Positions 37,955 through 50,445 of a stretch of 64,000 nucleotides of DNA are shown in pieces. Both the position numbers and the translations under genes were made by a program. A model generated the notes under the pieces. The model saw only the letters and a list, made by a program, of their open reading frames with translations, was not told the DNA's origin and did no database searches. This DNA is from Balaenoptera acutorostrata (lineage: Eukaryota; Chordata; Mammalia; Artiodactyla; Balaenopteridae): the NCBI RefSeq assembly GCF_949987535.1, contig NC_080068.1, positions 85,213,254 through 85,277,253 on the forward strand, read 5' to 3'. Each line of letters starts with the position of its first letter. Position 1 is the first letter of the stretch.

Positions 37955-38345
37955 AATTATCTATTGTTGTGCAGTAAATCGTCCTAAAACTTGGTGGCTT
38001 AATCATTTTATTAACATCTTTCTAAGTTCTGAGGATTGGTTATGTGATCCTTGCTCAAAGTCATTCATCCAGTTGCAGTCAACAGTAGATGAGACTGGGT
38101 CTGCTTGAAGGCTTCTTTGCTCTCACGTCTACAGGTTGATTGATGCTCACTGCAGTCTGGGAACTGAGCTGGGACAGTCATCCTAAAAACCTAGACCATA
38201 GTCCTTCCATGTGGCTGGGCTTCCTCACAGCATGGCTGGGTTCCATGAGTGAGCACCTCAAGATGACCAAGCAGAAGCTTTATCAACTTTCATGACTTAA
38301 CCTCAGAAGTCACACAGTGTTATATCCACAGTGTTCACAGCTCCA
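37955..38345 (-). mobile_element. Ancient MaLR-like LTR, antisense
   Basis: The plus strand shows the reverse complement of MaLR-like phrases: CTATTGTTGTGCAGTAAATCG (37968-37988), ACTTGGTGGCTTAATC (37990), GGGCTTCCTCACAGCATGGCTGGGTTCC (38217-38244), and CTTTCATGACTTAACCTCAGAAGTCACACAG (38288-38318). The subfamily is not assigned. Confidence 0.5.
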
Positions 38346-39396
38346 TCCAGATTCAAGTGAAGGTACCTAAACCCCACCCCTCCGGGAGAAGTGTCAATCA
38401 CATATTGTAGGAAGAATATGTAGGAAGATGTTAGATCTATCACACATTCTAAGGCAGGACATATTATTGTACATTCAAATGTATTCACAGTGTTGATGCT
38501 GAGCTAAAGAAAGTTATTAATCGAAAAGAAGCTGTCACTACTGTTTCAGATTTACTACGACTTTGTATATTGCATAAAGCTAGTAGAAACATTAATATTA
38601 ATAATAGAGTGACTAGTAAAACATAAAAGATTTGTAATTATGGTTATTAATATGTAATATGTGTATATATTTTGGATCTTTACTAGGCTTAAATTTGACT
38701 ACTTTTTTCTCTCAATACTTGTGTTTTAATAAAGAGATCAGTTTTTTATTAATCCATTTGTTACCAGGTAATAGTTCTGAAATGAATTTCTAATAAATGT
38801 TTTGTCATCAATAGACATTCAATCCAGTATTCTAAATCTGACAGATTGTGATATCCAAATGTGCACAGTGGTACTGTAGAAGCAGCATGATAATGACCTT
38901 GAAGTACAATAATATTTCAATGAATAATTAATTCTGGCTATATATTTCACAGAAGAAATATATCCTAGTTCATGTATTGAGAACACATTGCCTTTTTGTT
39001 TTGCTGATTGTTCAGCACCATCAGAACAATTTATTATGTTAATAAAAAGGATAATGGAAAAGAGAGATTTTTGCCTGATATTGAATGATAATTAAAACTT
39101 TAGAGTTGGAATCTGTTGTTAATATAAATGAGAATTCAATAATAAACCTTCTGTGACACAAATTACGTTATCAAATAACAATTTGAATATGCATTTAATA
39201 AAACTATGAACTAAACAACATGGGACTAGAAAAAAAAGGTGAATTTAGAATATATTCTTAAACAAATGAGTTAAATAAATACACTCTTTGAATTAAGACT
39301 CTGACTCATTTTTATCGTGGTGTCTTGATATAGTCAATTCCAAGTTTAATTTTGCAGTTTTTCTGAGAATATTTTATCTTATATTCCTGAACAGAT

Positions 39397-39453
<57 letters not shown>

Positions 39454-40034
39454 TTTGGCAAGGGAAGGAAAAGCGTCTATCAGTCTTCAAGTTCATGATT
39501 AATTATAGGTTCATCGTTTTTCAAAAGAGGGAATACTCACAGAAGATTACATATCATGTGAGATAATTACTTTAGGAAGTAAGACAGTATGTCCAAACAC
39601 TCTTTCATGAACACACGAACTTGGGGCCTTGAATAGCTTCTCTCTATTTCACAGCTTCACCAAATGTGATTCTGATGTGATTTCAGCTGCTCAGGTTATG
39701 TCTGTACATCAGCAACAACAAACACTGATTAATTAAGCAAATACTAATAAGCAGAACAGTTGCATTTCAATATTTTTTTTAGTGAAACTGGAGAGAAAAG
39801 CAATAGCAACCTGCCGTCATTTTCCAAGGTGACTGCATTATGGGACCTTATAAATTGAGTGTTTAGAATATGACAATGTCTTCATGTTTTACTTTGAGAA
39901 TACTTTCCCACTGATTCTTTCAACAGTTGCAAACAGAGGCAATTAAGGAGGTAGTCTATGGAGTCTTAAATTTTTTTAAAGAAATTCAGACCAATTAAAA
40001 AAATAATAATGACTATAGCAGTAGTAATGACAAC
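38346..40034. other. AT-rich sequence; (ATT)n inside
   Basis: No mobile element recognised. 39480-39960 is repeat-poor. Includes the (ATT)n microsatellite. Confidence 0.4.
39399..39453. repeat. (ATT)n microsatellite
   Basis: About 18 uninterrupted ATT units. Confidence 0.98.
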
Positions 40035-40205
40035 TAAGTCAGTAAGTTCAAACTATAATTAATGCATTTAATATTCACATTAATCCTCTAAGAAAAATGA
40101 GGCAAAAAAGTGACCTTGCGCTCAAGGTCACAAGGCTAATAAGTGGCAGAGCAGGGATTTGAACTAATAAGTCCAACTACAGAGTCTAAACTTAACCACC
40201 AAAGA
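40035..40205 (+). mobile_element. MIR SINE
   Basis: MIR core with TTAATCCTCTAAG (40081), AAGGTCACAAGGCTAATAAGTGGC (40124-40147), and GAACTAATAAGTCCAACTACAGAG (40161-40184). Confidence 0.8.
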
Positions 40206-41354
40206 ATCCAGAAAGATCTGCTGATTTAAGCAGTTGGGTAGTTGCTTAGCATTTTCACTTTTTGTTTGGTTGATATCTACTTCTTTGTGCTGAATCTTTT
40301 AACAGTGTGTATTTGATTATAAGTCCAGCTCTGTAATATAAAAAAAATGAAACAAGATATCATGTGAATCAATAATCAAAGTTGTTGGAAGATGATATGA
40401 AATCTATTTGGATACTTAAAGTTTTTTCTCTTATTTCACACAAATAATCCTCTGCTCATGTAAAAAGGGTTTTACTTAGCATCTCTCAAATAATTATACA
40501 TATCTTCACTAAATAATTTAGACCACTGCAAAAAATGAAATATATGCAAAAGGACAATTCTTTTACCAAAATTGTAAGGGAGCTTCTGAAGAAGAAATTC
40601 TTGGATGTTTAGAATGATGGTCACATAGTTAGTTAAGTATATAGGTTGCCAAGGTGACTAATTTGAAGGGTAGTGAATGTATAAATGTTAATCAGTTGCT
40701 GTATTTTTATTTATAATCTTTAAATAACTTGTGGCTGTAATTGGATTATATATTCATAAAGTATCATGTATGAGCCCCTTGAATTGAATCACCTGTGGTA
40801 ATTTTCTGTCCACAGGTGGAGTTTGGCAATGTTTAAGGAGATCCTCAGGTAAGGCTTTGCTACATTAAAATTTAAGAACCACTGTCCTAGGAGGTAGGTA
40901 CCATTATTTTCCCAAATCTTTAATGAATTATGTGAAATTTCTTCATATTAGTTAGTCATGAAAAAGTTTCTAATATTGAGAATTTGCAAACTAGGTGGCC
41001 AGATGTGTTAAGACTCTTCTGAGATATGCAAACACAGATTACCCCATGTAGGACTTCTATCTAGGAGTGTTATTACAAGAAGAAACTGCATTGTTTCTAA
41101 TACATTTTGGCATAAGTCACTTGCCTGTACATTATGGAATGTATGTGCATAGATGTCCTTTTTATATTCATCACGATGATGACCGTTCTGAAAATGCAAA
41201 GGGAAACATTGAGCTAGTTACATTCGTGCTGACAATTTCTAATATAGAATCATAAATTAGGAAACATAATTAGAGTGTAGTTATGAGATACACTGAAATT
41301 TCATTTTGCTGGCATTTATTTCATTCAGGAACAGATTTAGAATGAAATGCGATT
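40206..41354. other. Unassigned AT-rich sequence
   Basis: No gene or repeat recognised. Overlapping open frames near 41008-41255 on both strands carry no domain. Confidence 0.4.
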
Positions 41355-41600
41355 GCCTTGACATATATTTTATTAGTAATAACCATTAAAAGTTCCATAG
41401 TGCTTTATGAATTATAAAATGCTTTACCTCACTTGATCCTCAAGTAATTCTGTGAGCTGAGTAAATATTATATGCCTTTTACACATGGGAATTGGAGTCA
41501 GTTGATTTGCCAAAGATGACTGAAGTGAGAAGTGGAAAACCTGGAAACTAAGCCTAGTAGTTCCAGAATTGTCTATTTTAATGAAATATATTAAAAATTT
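41355..41600 (+). mobile_element. MIR-type SINE
   Basis: MIR-like order: TGCTTTACCTCACTTGATCCTCAAGTAATTCTGTGAG (41420-41456), TTTTACACATGGGAATTGGAG, then GCCAAAGATGACTGAAGTGAGAAGTGG (41509-41535). Confidence 0.6.
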
Positions 41601-41756
41601 TAGAATAACTGTCTTTTCAATGTAACAGTTTCTATTTTAGAGCAGCAAAGGACAAATAAATGATCAAAAAACTATCATCTATTCTTACTCTGTTTCTTAA
41701 AAATAAATATTGTCAGCAACACAAAGAAGTTGGACTTTCAAAATGAAAGCAGTGAC

Positions 41757-42624
41757 TCCCACTTACAAGAACACCAGAAAAACAATTAACTGCTCAACAA
41801 TCATCAACAGGAAGACACTGGAACTCACCAAAAATGATACCCCACATCCAAAGACAAAGGAGAAGCCACAATGAGACGGTAGGAGGGGCACAATCACAAT
41901 AAAATCAAATCCCATAACTGCTGGGTGGGTGACTGACAAACTGGAGAACACTTATACCACAGAAGTCCACCCACTGGAGTGAAGGTTCTGAGCCCCACAT
42001 CAGGCTTCCCAATCTGTGGGTTTGGCAACGGGAGGAGGAATTCCTAGAGAATCAGACTTTGAAGGCTAGCGGGATTTGATTGCAGGACTTCGACAGGACC
42101 GGGGGAAACAGAGACTCCACTCTTGGAGGGCACAAACAAAGTAGTGTGCTCATTGGGGCCCAGGGGAAGAAGCAGTGACCCCATAGGAGACTGAACGAGA
42201 CCTACCTGCTAGTGTTGGAGGGTCTCCTGCAGAGGCTGGGGGTGGCTGTGTGTCACCGTGAGGACAGGGACACTGGCAGCAGAAGTTCTGGGAAGTACTC
42301 CTTGGTGTGAGCCCTACCACAGTCACCAATTAGCCCCACCAAAGAGCCAGGGTAGGCTCCCTCCAGTGTTGGGTTGCCTCAGGCCAAAAACCAACAGGGA
42401 GGGAACCCAGCACCACCCATCAGCAGACAAGTGGATTAATGTTTTACTGAGCTCTGCCCACCAAAGCAACAGCCAGCTCTACCCACCACCAGTCACTTGC
42501 ATCAGGAAATGTGCACAAGTCTCTTAGATAGCCTCATCCACAAGAGGGCAGACAGCTGAAGCAAGAAAAACTACAATCCTGCAGCCTGTGGAACAAAAAC
42601 CACATTCACAGAAAGATAGACAAG
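41757..42624 (+). other. LINE-1 5' UTR
   Basis: A GC-richer, G-rich leader upstream of ORF1. It contains phrases typical of cetacean L1 leaders, such as GACGGTAGGAGGGGC (41875) and CTGCTGGGTGGGTGACTGAC (41918-41937). The L1 promoter normally lies here. The extreme 5' end may be slightly truncated. No open frame is supported. Confidence 0.75.
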
Positions 42625-43521
42625 ATGAAAAGGCAGAGGGCTATGTACCAGATGAAGGAACAAGATAAAAACCCAGAAAAACAACTAAATGAAGTGGAGA
42701 AAGGCAACCTTCCAGAAAAAGAATTCAGAATAACGAAAGTGAAGATGATCCAGGACCTCAGAAAAAGAATGGAGGCAAAGATCGAGACGATGCAAGAAAT
42801 GTTTAACAAAGATCTATAAGAATTAAAGAACAAACAAAAAGAGATGACCAATAGAATAACTGAAATGAAAACTACACTAGAAGGAATCAATAGCAGAATA
42901 ACTGAGGCAGAAGAACGGATAAGGAACCTGGAAGACAGAATGGTGGAATTCACTGCTGCGGAACACAATAAAGAAAAAAGAATGAAAAGAAAAGAAGACA
43001 GCCTAAGAGACCTCTGTGAAAACATTAAACGCAACAACATTCACATTATAGGGGTCCCAGAAGAAGAGACAGAAAGGACCCGAGAAAATATTTGGAGAGA
43101 TTATAGTCGAAAACTTCCCTAACGTGGGAAAGGAAATAGCCACCCAAGTCTAGGAAGCGCAGAGAGTCCCATACAGGAAAAACCCAAGGAGAAACATGCC
43201 AAGAAACATAGTAATTAAATTGGCAAAACTTAAAGACAAATAAAAATTATTGAAAGCAGCAAGGAAAAAATGACAAATTACAAGGAAACTCCCATAAGGT
43301 TAACAGCTGATTTCTCAGCAGAAACTCTACAAGCCAGAAGGGAGTGGCATGATATACTTAAAGTGATGAAAGGGAAGAACCTACAACCAAGATTACTCTA
43401 CCCAACAAGGATCTCATTCAGATTTGTTGGAGAAATCAAAAGCTTTACAGACAAGCAAAAGCTAAGAGAATTCAGCACCACCAAACCAGCTCTACAACAA
43501 ATGCTAAAGGAACTGCTCTAA
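42625..43521 (+). pseudogene. LINE-1 ORF1, one frame with in-frame stops
   Basis: All pieces lie in one frame: 42625-42819, 42844-43122 and 43270-43521, divided by single stops (42817-42819 and 43120-43122, with more in 43122-43270). The protein shows the coiled-coil region with ITEAEERIRNLEDRM, an RNA-binding middle with IIGVPEEE, and the C-terminus with TKPALQQMLKELL ending at 43521. The start at 42625 lacks the N-terminal extension of the copy at 208. Confidence 0.92.
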
Positions 43522-43565
43522 GTGGGAATCACAAGACAAGAAAAGGACCTACAAAAACAAAAACA

Positions 43566-43875
43566 GGGCTTCCCTGGTGGCTCAGTGGTTGACAGTCCGC
43601 CTGCCAATGCAGGGGACGCGGGTTCGAGCCCTGGTCTGGGAGGATCCCATATGCCGCGGAGCAACTCGGCCCGTGAGCCACAACTGCTGAGCCTGCGCGT
43701 CTGGAGCCTGTGCTCCGCAACAAGAGAGGCCACGATGGTGAGAGGCCCGCGCACCGCAATGAAGAGTGGCCCCCGCTTGCCACAACTGGAGAAAGCCCTC
43801 ACACAGAAACGAAGACCCAACACAGCTAAAAATAATAAAATAAATAAATAAATAATAATTAAAAAAAAAAAACAA
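43566..43875 (+). mobile_element. CHR SINE inside the LINE-1 spacer
   Basis: Sense CHR SINE. The head GGGCTTCCCTGGTGGCTCAG is at 43566-43585, the B box GGTTCGAGCCC at 43621-43631, and an A-rich tail with AATAAATAAATA units is at 43829-43872. The flanking AAAAACAAAAAC blocks (43553-43564 and about 43870-43881) are a plausible target-site duplication. The other long L1 runs uninterrupted through the same spacer (1160-1220). This SINE is therefore younger than this L1. Open frames on either strand inside it are artefacts. Confidence 0.95.
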
Positions 43876-43894
43876 AAACAAAACAATTAAGAAA

Positions 43895-46800
43895 ATGGTC
43901 ATAGAAACATACATATCGATAATTACCTTAAACGTGAATGGATTAAATGCTCCAACCACAAGACACAGCCTTGCTGAATGGATACAAAAACAACCCATCT
44001 ATATGCTGTCTACAAGAGACCCATTTCAGACCTAGGGACACATTCAGACTGAAAGTGAGGGAATAGAAAAAGATATTCCATGCAAATGAAAATCAAAAGA
44101 AAGCTGGGGTAGCAATACTCATATCAGATAATATAGACTTTAAAATAAAGAATGTTACAAGAGACAAGGAAGGACACCACATAATAATCAAGGGATCAAT
44201 CCAAGGAGAAGATATAACAATTATAAACATATATGCACCCAACATAGGAGCATCTTAATACATAAGGCAACTGCTAAAAGCTCTAAAAGAGGAAATCGAC
44301 AGTAACACAATAATAGTGGGGGACTTTAACACCTCACTTACACCAATGGACAGATCATCCAAACAGAAAATTAATAAGGAAACAGAAGCTTTGAATGAAA
44401 CAATAGACCAGATAGATTTAACTGATATTTACAGGACATTCCATCCAAAAACCGCAGATTACACTTTCTTCTCAAGTGCGCACGGAAGATTCTCCAGGAC
44501 AGATCACATCTTGGGTCACAAATCAAGCCTCAGTAAATTTAAGAAAATTGAAATCATATCAAGAATCTTTTCTGACCACAACGCTATGAGATTAGAAATC
44601 AATTACAGGGAAGGAAACGTAAAAAGCACAAACACATGGAGGCTAAACAATATGTTACTAAGTATCCAAGAGATCACTGAAGAAATCAAAGAGGAAATCA
44701 AAAAATACCTAGAGACAAATGACAATGAAAACACGATGATCCAAAACCTATGGGATGCAGCAAAAGCAGTTCTAAGAGGAAAGTTTATAGCTATACAAGC
44801 CTACCTCAAGAAACAAGAAAATTCTCAAATAAACAATCTAATGTTACACCTAAAGGAACTAGAGAAAGAAGAACAAACAAAACCCAAAGTTAGCAGAAGG
44901 AAAGAAATCATAAAGATCAGAGCAGAAATAAATGAAATAGAAACAAACAAAACAATAGCAAAGATCAATAAAACTAAAAGCTGGTTCTTTGAGAAGATAA
45001 ACAAAATTGATAAACCATTAGCCAGACTCATCAAGAAAAAGAGGGAGAGGACTCAAATCAATAAAATTAGAAATGAAAAAGGAGAAATCACAACTGACAC
45101 TGCAGAAATACAAAGGATTATAAGAGATTACTACAGACAATTCTATGCCAATAAAATGGACACCCTGGAAGAAATGGACAAATTCTTAGAAAGGTATAAG
45201 CTTCCAAAACTAAACCAGGAAGAAACAGAAAATATGAACAGACCAATCACAAGTAATGAAATTGAAACTGTGATTAAAAATCTTCCAACAAACAAAAGTC
45301 TAGGACCAGATGGCTTCACAGGTGAATTCTATCAAACACTTAGAGAAGAGCTAACACCCATCCTTCTCAAACTCTTCTAAAAATTTTCAGAGGAAGGAAC
45401 ACCCGCAAACTCATTCTATGAAGCCACCATCACCCTGATACCAAAACCAGACAAAGATACTACAAAAAAAGAAAATTACAGACCAATATCACTGATGAAT
45501 ATAGATGCAAAAATCCTCAACAAAATACTAGCAAACAGAATCCAACAACACATTAAAAGGATCATACACCATGATCAAGTGGGATTTATCCCAGGGATAC
45601 AAGGATTCTTCAATATACGCAAATCAATCAATGTGATACACCATATTAACAAATTGAAGAAGAAAAGCCATATGATCATCTCAATAGATGCAGAAAAAGC
45701 TTTTGACAAAATTCAACACCCATTTATGACAAAAACTTTCCAGAAGGTGGAAGAAGGAACCTACCTCAACATAATAAAGGCCATATATGACAAACCCACA
45801 GCAAACATTATTCTTAATGATGAAAAACTGAAAGCATTTCCTGTAAGATCAGGGACAAGACAAGGATGTCCACTCCTGCCACTATTATTCAACATAGTTT
45901 TGGAAGTCTTAGCCACAGCAATCAGAGAATAAAAAGAAATAAAAGAATCCAAATTGGAAAAGAAGAAGTAAAACTGTCACTATTTGCAGATGACATGATA
46001 GTATACATAGAGAATCCTAAAGATGCCACCAGGAAAGTACTAGAGCTAATTAATGAATTTGGAAAAGTTGCAGGATACAAAATTAATGCACAGAAATCTC
46101 TTGCATTCCTATACACTAATGATGAAAAATCTGAAAGAGCAATTAAGGAAACACTCCCATTTACCATTGCAACAAAAAGAATATAATACCTAGGAATAAA
46201 CCTACCTAGGGAGAAAAAAGACCTGTATGCAGAAAACTATAAGATACTGTTGAAAGAAATTAAAGATGATATGAACAGATGGAGAGATATTCCATGTTCT
46301 TGGATTGGAAGAATCAATATTGTGAAAATGACTATACTACCCAAAGCAATCTACAGATTCAATGCAATCCCTATCAAATTACCAATGGCATTTTTTACAG
46401 AACTAGAACAAAAAATCTTAAAATTTGTATAGAGACACAAAAGACCCCGAATAGCCAAAGCAGTCTTGAGGGAAAATAATCGAGCTGGAGGAATTAGACT
46501 CCCTGACTTCAGACTATACTACAAAGCTACAGTAATCACGACAATATGGTACTGTCACAAAAACAGAAATATAGATCAATGGAACAGGATAGAAACCCAG
46601 AGATAAACCCACACAGCTATGATCAACTAATCTATGACAAAGGAGGCAAGGATATACAATGGAGAAAAGACAGTCACTTCAATAAGTGGTGCTGCGAAAA
46701 CTGGACAGCTACATGTAAAAGAATGAAATTAGAACACACCCTAACATCATAGACAAAAATAAACTCAAAATTGATTAGAGACCTAAATGTAAGACTGGAC

Positions 46801-47643
46801 ACTATAAAACTCTTAGAGGAAAACATAGGCAGAACACTCTTTGACATAAATCACAGCAAGATCTTTTTTGATCCACCTCCTAGAGTAATGGAAATAAAAA
46901 CAAAAATAAACAAATGGGACCTAATAAAACTTAAAAACTTTTGCAAAGCAAAGGAAACTACCAACAAGACAAAAAGACAACCCTCAGAATGGGAGAAAAT
47001 ATTTGCAAACGAATCAATGGATAAAGGATTAATCTCCAAAATATATAAACAGCACATGCAGCTCAATATTAAAAAAACAAACAACCCAGTCCAAATTGGG
47101 CAGAAGACCTGAATAGACATTTCTCCAAAGAGGACATACAGATGGCCAAGAAGCACATGAAATGCTGTTCCACATCACTAATTATTAGAGAGATGCAAAT
47201 CAAAACTACAGTGAAGTATCACCTCACACCAGTTAGAATCGCATCATCAGAAAATCTACAAACAACAAATGCTGGACAGCGTGTGAAGAAAAGGGAATCC
47301 TACACTGTTGGTGAAAATGTAAATTGATACAGCCACTATGGAGAACAGTATGGCGGTTCCTTAAAAAACTAAAAATAGAATTACTATATGACCCAGCAAT
47401 CCCACTACTGGGCATATACCCAGAGAAAACCATAATTCAAAAAGACACACTCACCCCAATATTCGTTGCTGCACTATTTACAATAGCCAGGTCATGGAAT
47501 AACTTAAATGCCCATCGACAGATGAATGGATAATGAACATGTGGTAAATATATGCAATGGAATATTACTCAGCCATAAAAAGGAACAAAATTGGGTCTTT
47601 TGTAGAGATGTGGATGAATCTAGAGACTGTCATACAGAGTGAA
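43895..47643 (+). pseudogene. LINE-1 ORF2 (endonuclease-reverse transcriptase), broken
   Basis: It starts with ATG at 43895, an endonuclease start like that at 1220. The frame is lost in the early endonuclease, near the QK..ETHF region. From 44316 to 45932 one frame is nearly open (endonuclease end, linker and reverse transcriptase), with a single in-frame stop at 45378-45380. The catalytic FADD sits at 45983-45994 in another frame, so a frameshift lies just before it. Another stop is at 46184-46186. The C-terminal domain is at 46771-47330 and beyond, and the end is near 47643. ORF2p makes the nick and the cDNA in L1 insertion; this copy cannot. Confidence 0.93.
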
Positions 47644-47910
47644 GTAAGTCAGAAAGAGAAAAACAAATATCATATATTAACACATATATGTGGAACCTAG
47701 AAAAATGTTACAGATGAACTGGTTTGCAGGGCAGAAATAGAGACACAGATGTAGAGAACAAACTTACGGACACCAAAGGGGGAAAGCAGCGGGGGTTGGG
47801 CGTGGTGGTGTGATGAATTGGGAGATTGGGATTGATTGACATGTATACACTGATGTGTATAAAATTGATGGCTAATAAGAACCTACTGTATAAAAAAAGA
47901 AAATTCAAAA

Positions 47911-49149
47911 AAGAAATTAAAGCAGTACTTCACATGGACTACATTTGACTTAATGAAGAACTGTATTAAGAGTGCCTTTGGAAGCATGTAAAGAAATCTA
48001 ATGTGAATGTTAATTAGAAGTTTATTTTTACTCATAAACATGATATTAGAGGATCTAGTTGAGGTAGGGTTCAGTTGATCAAAGAACTCTTCGAGAAACT
48101 GAGATCCTTTTAGATTCCTTCTCTCCTAAAATTTAGTTCTCATTATGTATAGTTTGGTCCACCACCAGGCATTGCCCTCCACATTCTAAATATGAATAAA
48201 AGAGAAAGATGTAGGATATATTCTGTTTATGTATCTTAGAAGCCCCAGTCCCAGTCCATCCATTTTTGCTAATGTCTTATAGGAACTGGGTCACACCATC
48301 AAATTGATTTGCAAATGATTATGGAAATGTAAAAGTTAATAGGCCACATTTCTGACTAAAACAAAATGAAAATTTTTCTTTAGCAAGGAGGGAGGGGAAA
48401 TGGGCATTGGGTGCGTATTTAGAAATGTCTGTCATAAGAACCTAAGTTGTTGTCTTTATTCTTCTCATATCACTACATACTGGTGAGAACTGCATTCTCA
48501 GCCAGCTCTGGACTTCCTATTTGGGAAGCATTCTAGTAGTTCCTTTCTTCCAACTATAAACATTCTTTTCTCAGCTGTACTTATCTTTTGAATATAATAT
48601 TTAGGACTGATATAATGCTTTCTGAAAATGTGTAGGAGTTACATGGCTGTGGTAACTACTATTTGTTTGTTTGTTTGGCAGATAATATGCAAAGTTTGAG
48701 TGTGCATGTGGATTGACATGTTTTCCTGAGACGTATGAAATAGTCCCCTTTACGTACAACTTATCATCTTTCTTCTGAACTAAGTTCTAGAATATGCCTA
48801 AAGGTTATTAATAAAAGACTGGAAAAATCACCTTTTTATAAGTCTTCCATGATAACTGTGTCCTGTCCTCAGTAATGAAGAACCTTATTCCAGGATAAAA
48901 TGTTTTATATATATCATGATCTTTATGTAATACATGTAGTCGAGGCATCACCACATGTATTGATTCAACAGTATAGAATGTGTGTGATGAAGGAGAGTGA
49001 TATCTTTTTCCCCCCTTTCAAGGGGGGGAAAGGATCATGTTCACTATCAGCACTCCTATTGTACTATTGTAGTATTTTCTGATCTCTTTTCTTCACAAAA
49101 TAATATACAAATAACTTGGAGTTTCTTTTTAAATACACAAACTTTGCTA
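47911..49149. other. Unassigned sequence
   Basis: No gene or named repeat recognised. A hairpin-forming C-run/G-run is at 49010-49030. The open frames at 48900-49179 carry no domain. Confidence 0.4.
49010..49031. repeat. Short inverted repeat (C-run then G-run)
   Basis: TTCCCCCCTTTC is followed directly by AAGGGGGGGAA, an inverted repeat with a two-base centre. Confidence 0.9.
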
Positions 49150-49405
49150 ATCAAAGTGCTGACAGACAAGAGAGTATAATGGTTAAGAACTTGAACTTAG
49201 ATGCATGGGGTTCAGGATAGCAGCATAAGCTCCAGTTTATGCAAATTCAAACTTCCAGAAGGTTACCTAACATCTCAGAGTCTCATTTCTTCATTGGCAA
49301 AGTGGAAAAAAATGTAAAACATTCCTCACTAGGTTTAGGGGTAATTAAATAAGGCCATCCAATAAAGCATTTAGCTATGTGTTTAACGTATTAGTTATTA
49401 CCATT
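49150..49405 (+). mobile_element. MIR SINE
   Basis: MIR order: ATAATGGTTAAGAACTTGAAC (49176-49196), GGGGTTCAGGATAGC (49208), CATCTCAGAGTCTCATTTCTTCATTGGCAAAGTGG (49271-49305), and a closing GTAATTAAATAAGGCC. Confidence 0.75.
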
Positions 49406-49462
49406 AATAATTTTATTTTTTCCCTAAGAAAATACCAGTAAGTTTCAGAACATACCATTGGA

Positions 49463-49499
49463 AAGAAGGAAGGAAGGAAGGGAGGGAGGGAGGAAGGAA
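49463..49499. repeat. Purine-rich (GGAA)n/(GGGA)n repeat
   Basis: GGAAGGAAGGAAGGGAGGGAGGGAGGAAGG run of pure purines. Confidence 0.95.
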
Positions 49500-50099
49500 A
49501 CACATAAGAAAAAAAGTATTTGAAATGCTTTATAAGATGCATTTTTGGCTTCTAATATTATCCTGCCAGAAGAAATGAAATAACGTTTTCTTAAAGATGG
49601 ACTATATTTTTGCCTCTGTATTTTCTAGAATTCCATGAAAAGACAAAACATAGGAATTTACAAGATTAATATGTAATTGGATTAAAACTAACCAGTGGTT
49701 CAAAGGATGTATTCCAGTAATGAGACTGGAGAAAATGTTTTGGAGAAGATTCTCATCAAATAGGACTGTCTCCAGTATAGCGAACAAAGCTTCAGCAGCA
49801 CTGCACCGTGAATACAAGTGTAGTAGTGAAAACAAACCCATAATTTAACATCTGTAATACACCTCCACCTTCTCCAAAATGCAAATCTTCATACCTTTTC
49901 CTTTTTGAACATCACAGATTTGTATTAGGAAGAGCTGAATAAGAAGTGCAGTGCCCACCAGGCCCTCTCCTGATTCCTTCAGAAGAGAATACAGAATAAA
50001 GTGGTAGAGAAAAACATATAAAAGCAAACATTCTCACCTCATGAGGAGGGGAGGTCAAAGGCAAGGAACTCCTAAAGAAATTTTGCACTATATGGTGAT
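49500..50099. other. Unassigned sequence
   Basis: No gene or named repeat recognised. Confidence 0.4.
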
Positions 50100-50103
50100 A
50101 TGG

Positions 50104-50105
50104 TT

Positions 50106-50144
<39 letters not shown>

Positions 50145-50156
50145 AAGAGAGAGAGA
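50104..50156. repeat. (GT)n(GA)n compound microsatellite
   Basis: A TG run at 50104-50127 changes directly into a GA run with one AAGA interruption, ending at 50156. Confidence 0.95.
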
Positions 50157-50445
50157 TCTTTTCTGGGAATGGAAGAAGTTGTTGAGTCCTGCTTATTTAC
50201 TACCAGTTGATGAAAAGATGGATCTCATAAAGGGATAATCAGATACCTCTATCATACACTTTATAGAGAATCAATTTTCCTCAAAACATATTGATATTAT
50301 AACCAAAAGTTTTTTAAAATTATATTTTGAGGAAAAACAATATTGACTTGATAGTCTGGCATAACCCAAGACTAAAATTTAGAATGGATTGACTACAGAT
50401 TCATCTTATAATCTTGAAGAAGCATCATTTCTACAATAGTGTTTT

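Larger units (their letters stand above)
41757..47910 (+). mobile_element. Near-complete LINE-1 with nested CHR SINE
   Basis: Sense-oriented L1 about 6.1 kb long including a 0.3 kb SINE. It has about 870 bases of 5' UTR (41757-42624), ORF1 (42625-43521), a spacer interrupted by a CHR SINE, ORF2 (43895 to about 47643), a 3' UTR and an A-rich end near 47890-47910. AAAGCAGT at 41746-41753 and 47919-47926 is a possible short target-site duplication. It is less damaged than the copy at 1-5430, with mostly single stops and a few frameshifts. Confidence 0.93.

Noticed and set aside
42606..43040. Minus-strand open frame opposite the second ORF1
   Set aside because: The same shadow effect as at 132-911.
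43621..43631. B box GGTTCGAGCCC as a possible tRNA gene
   Set aside because: It is part of the tRNA-derived SINE head. No cloverleaf is complete, and the same block occurs in four SINE copies.
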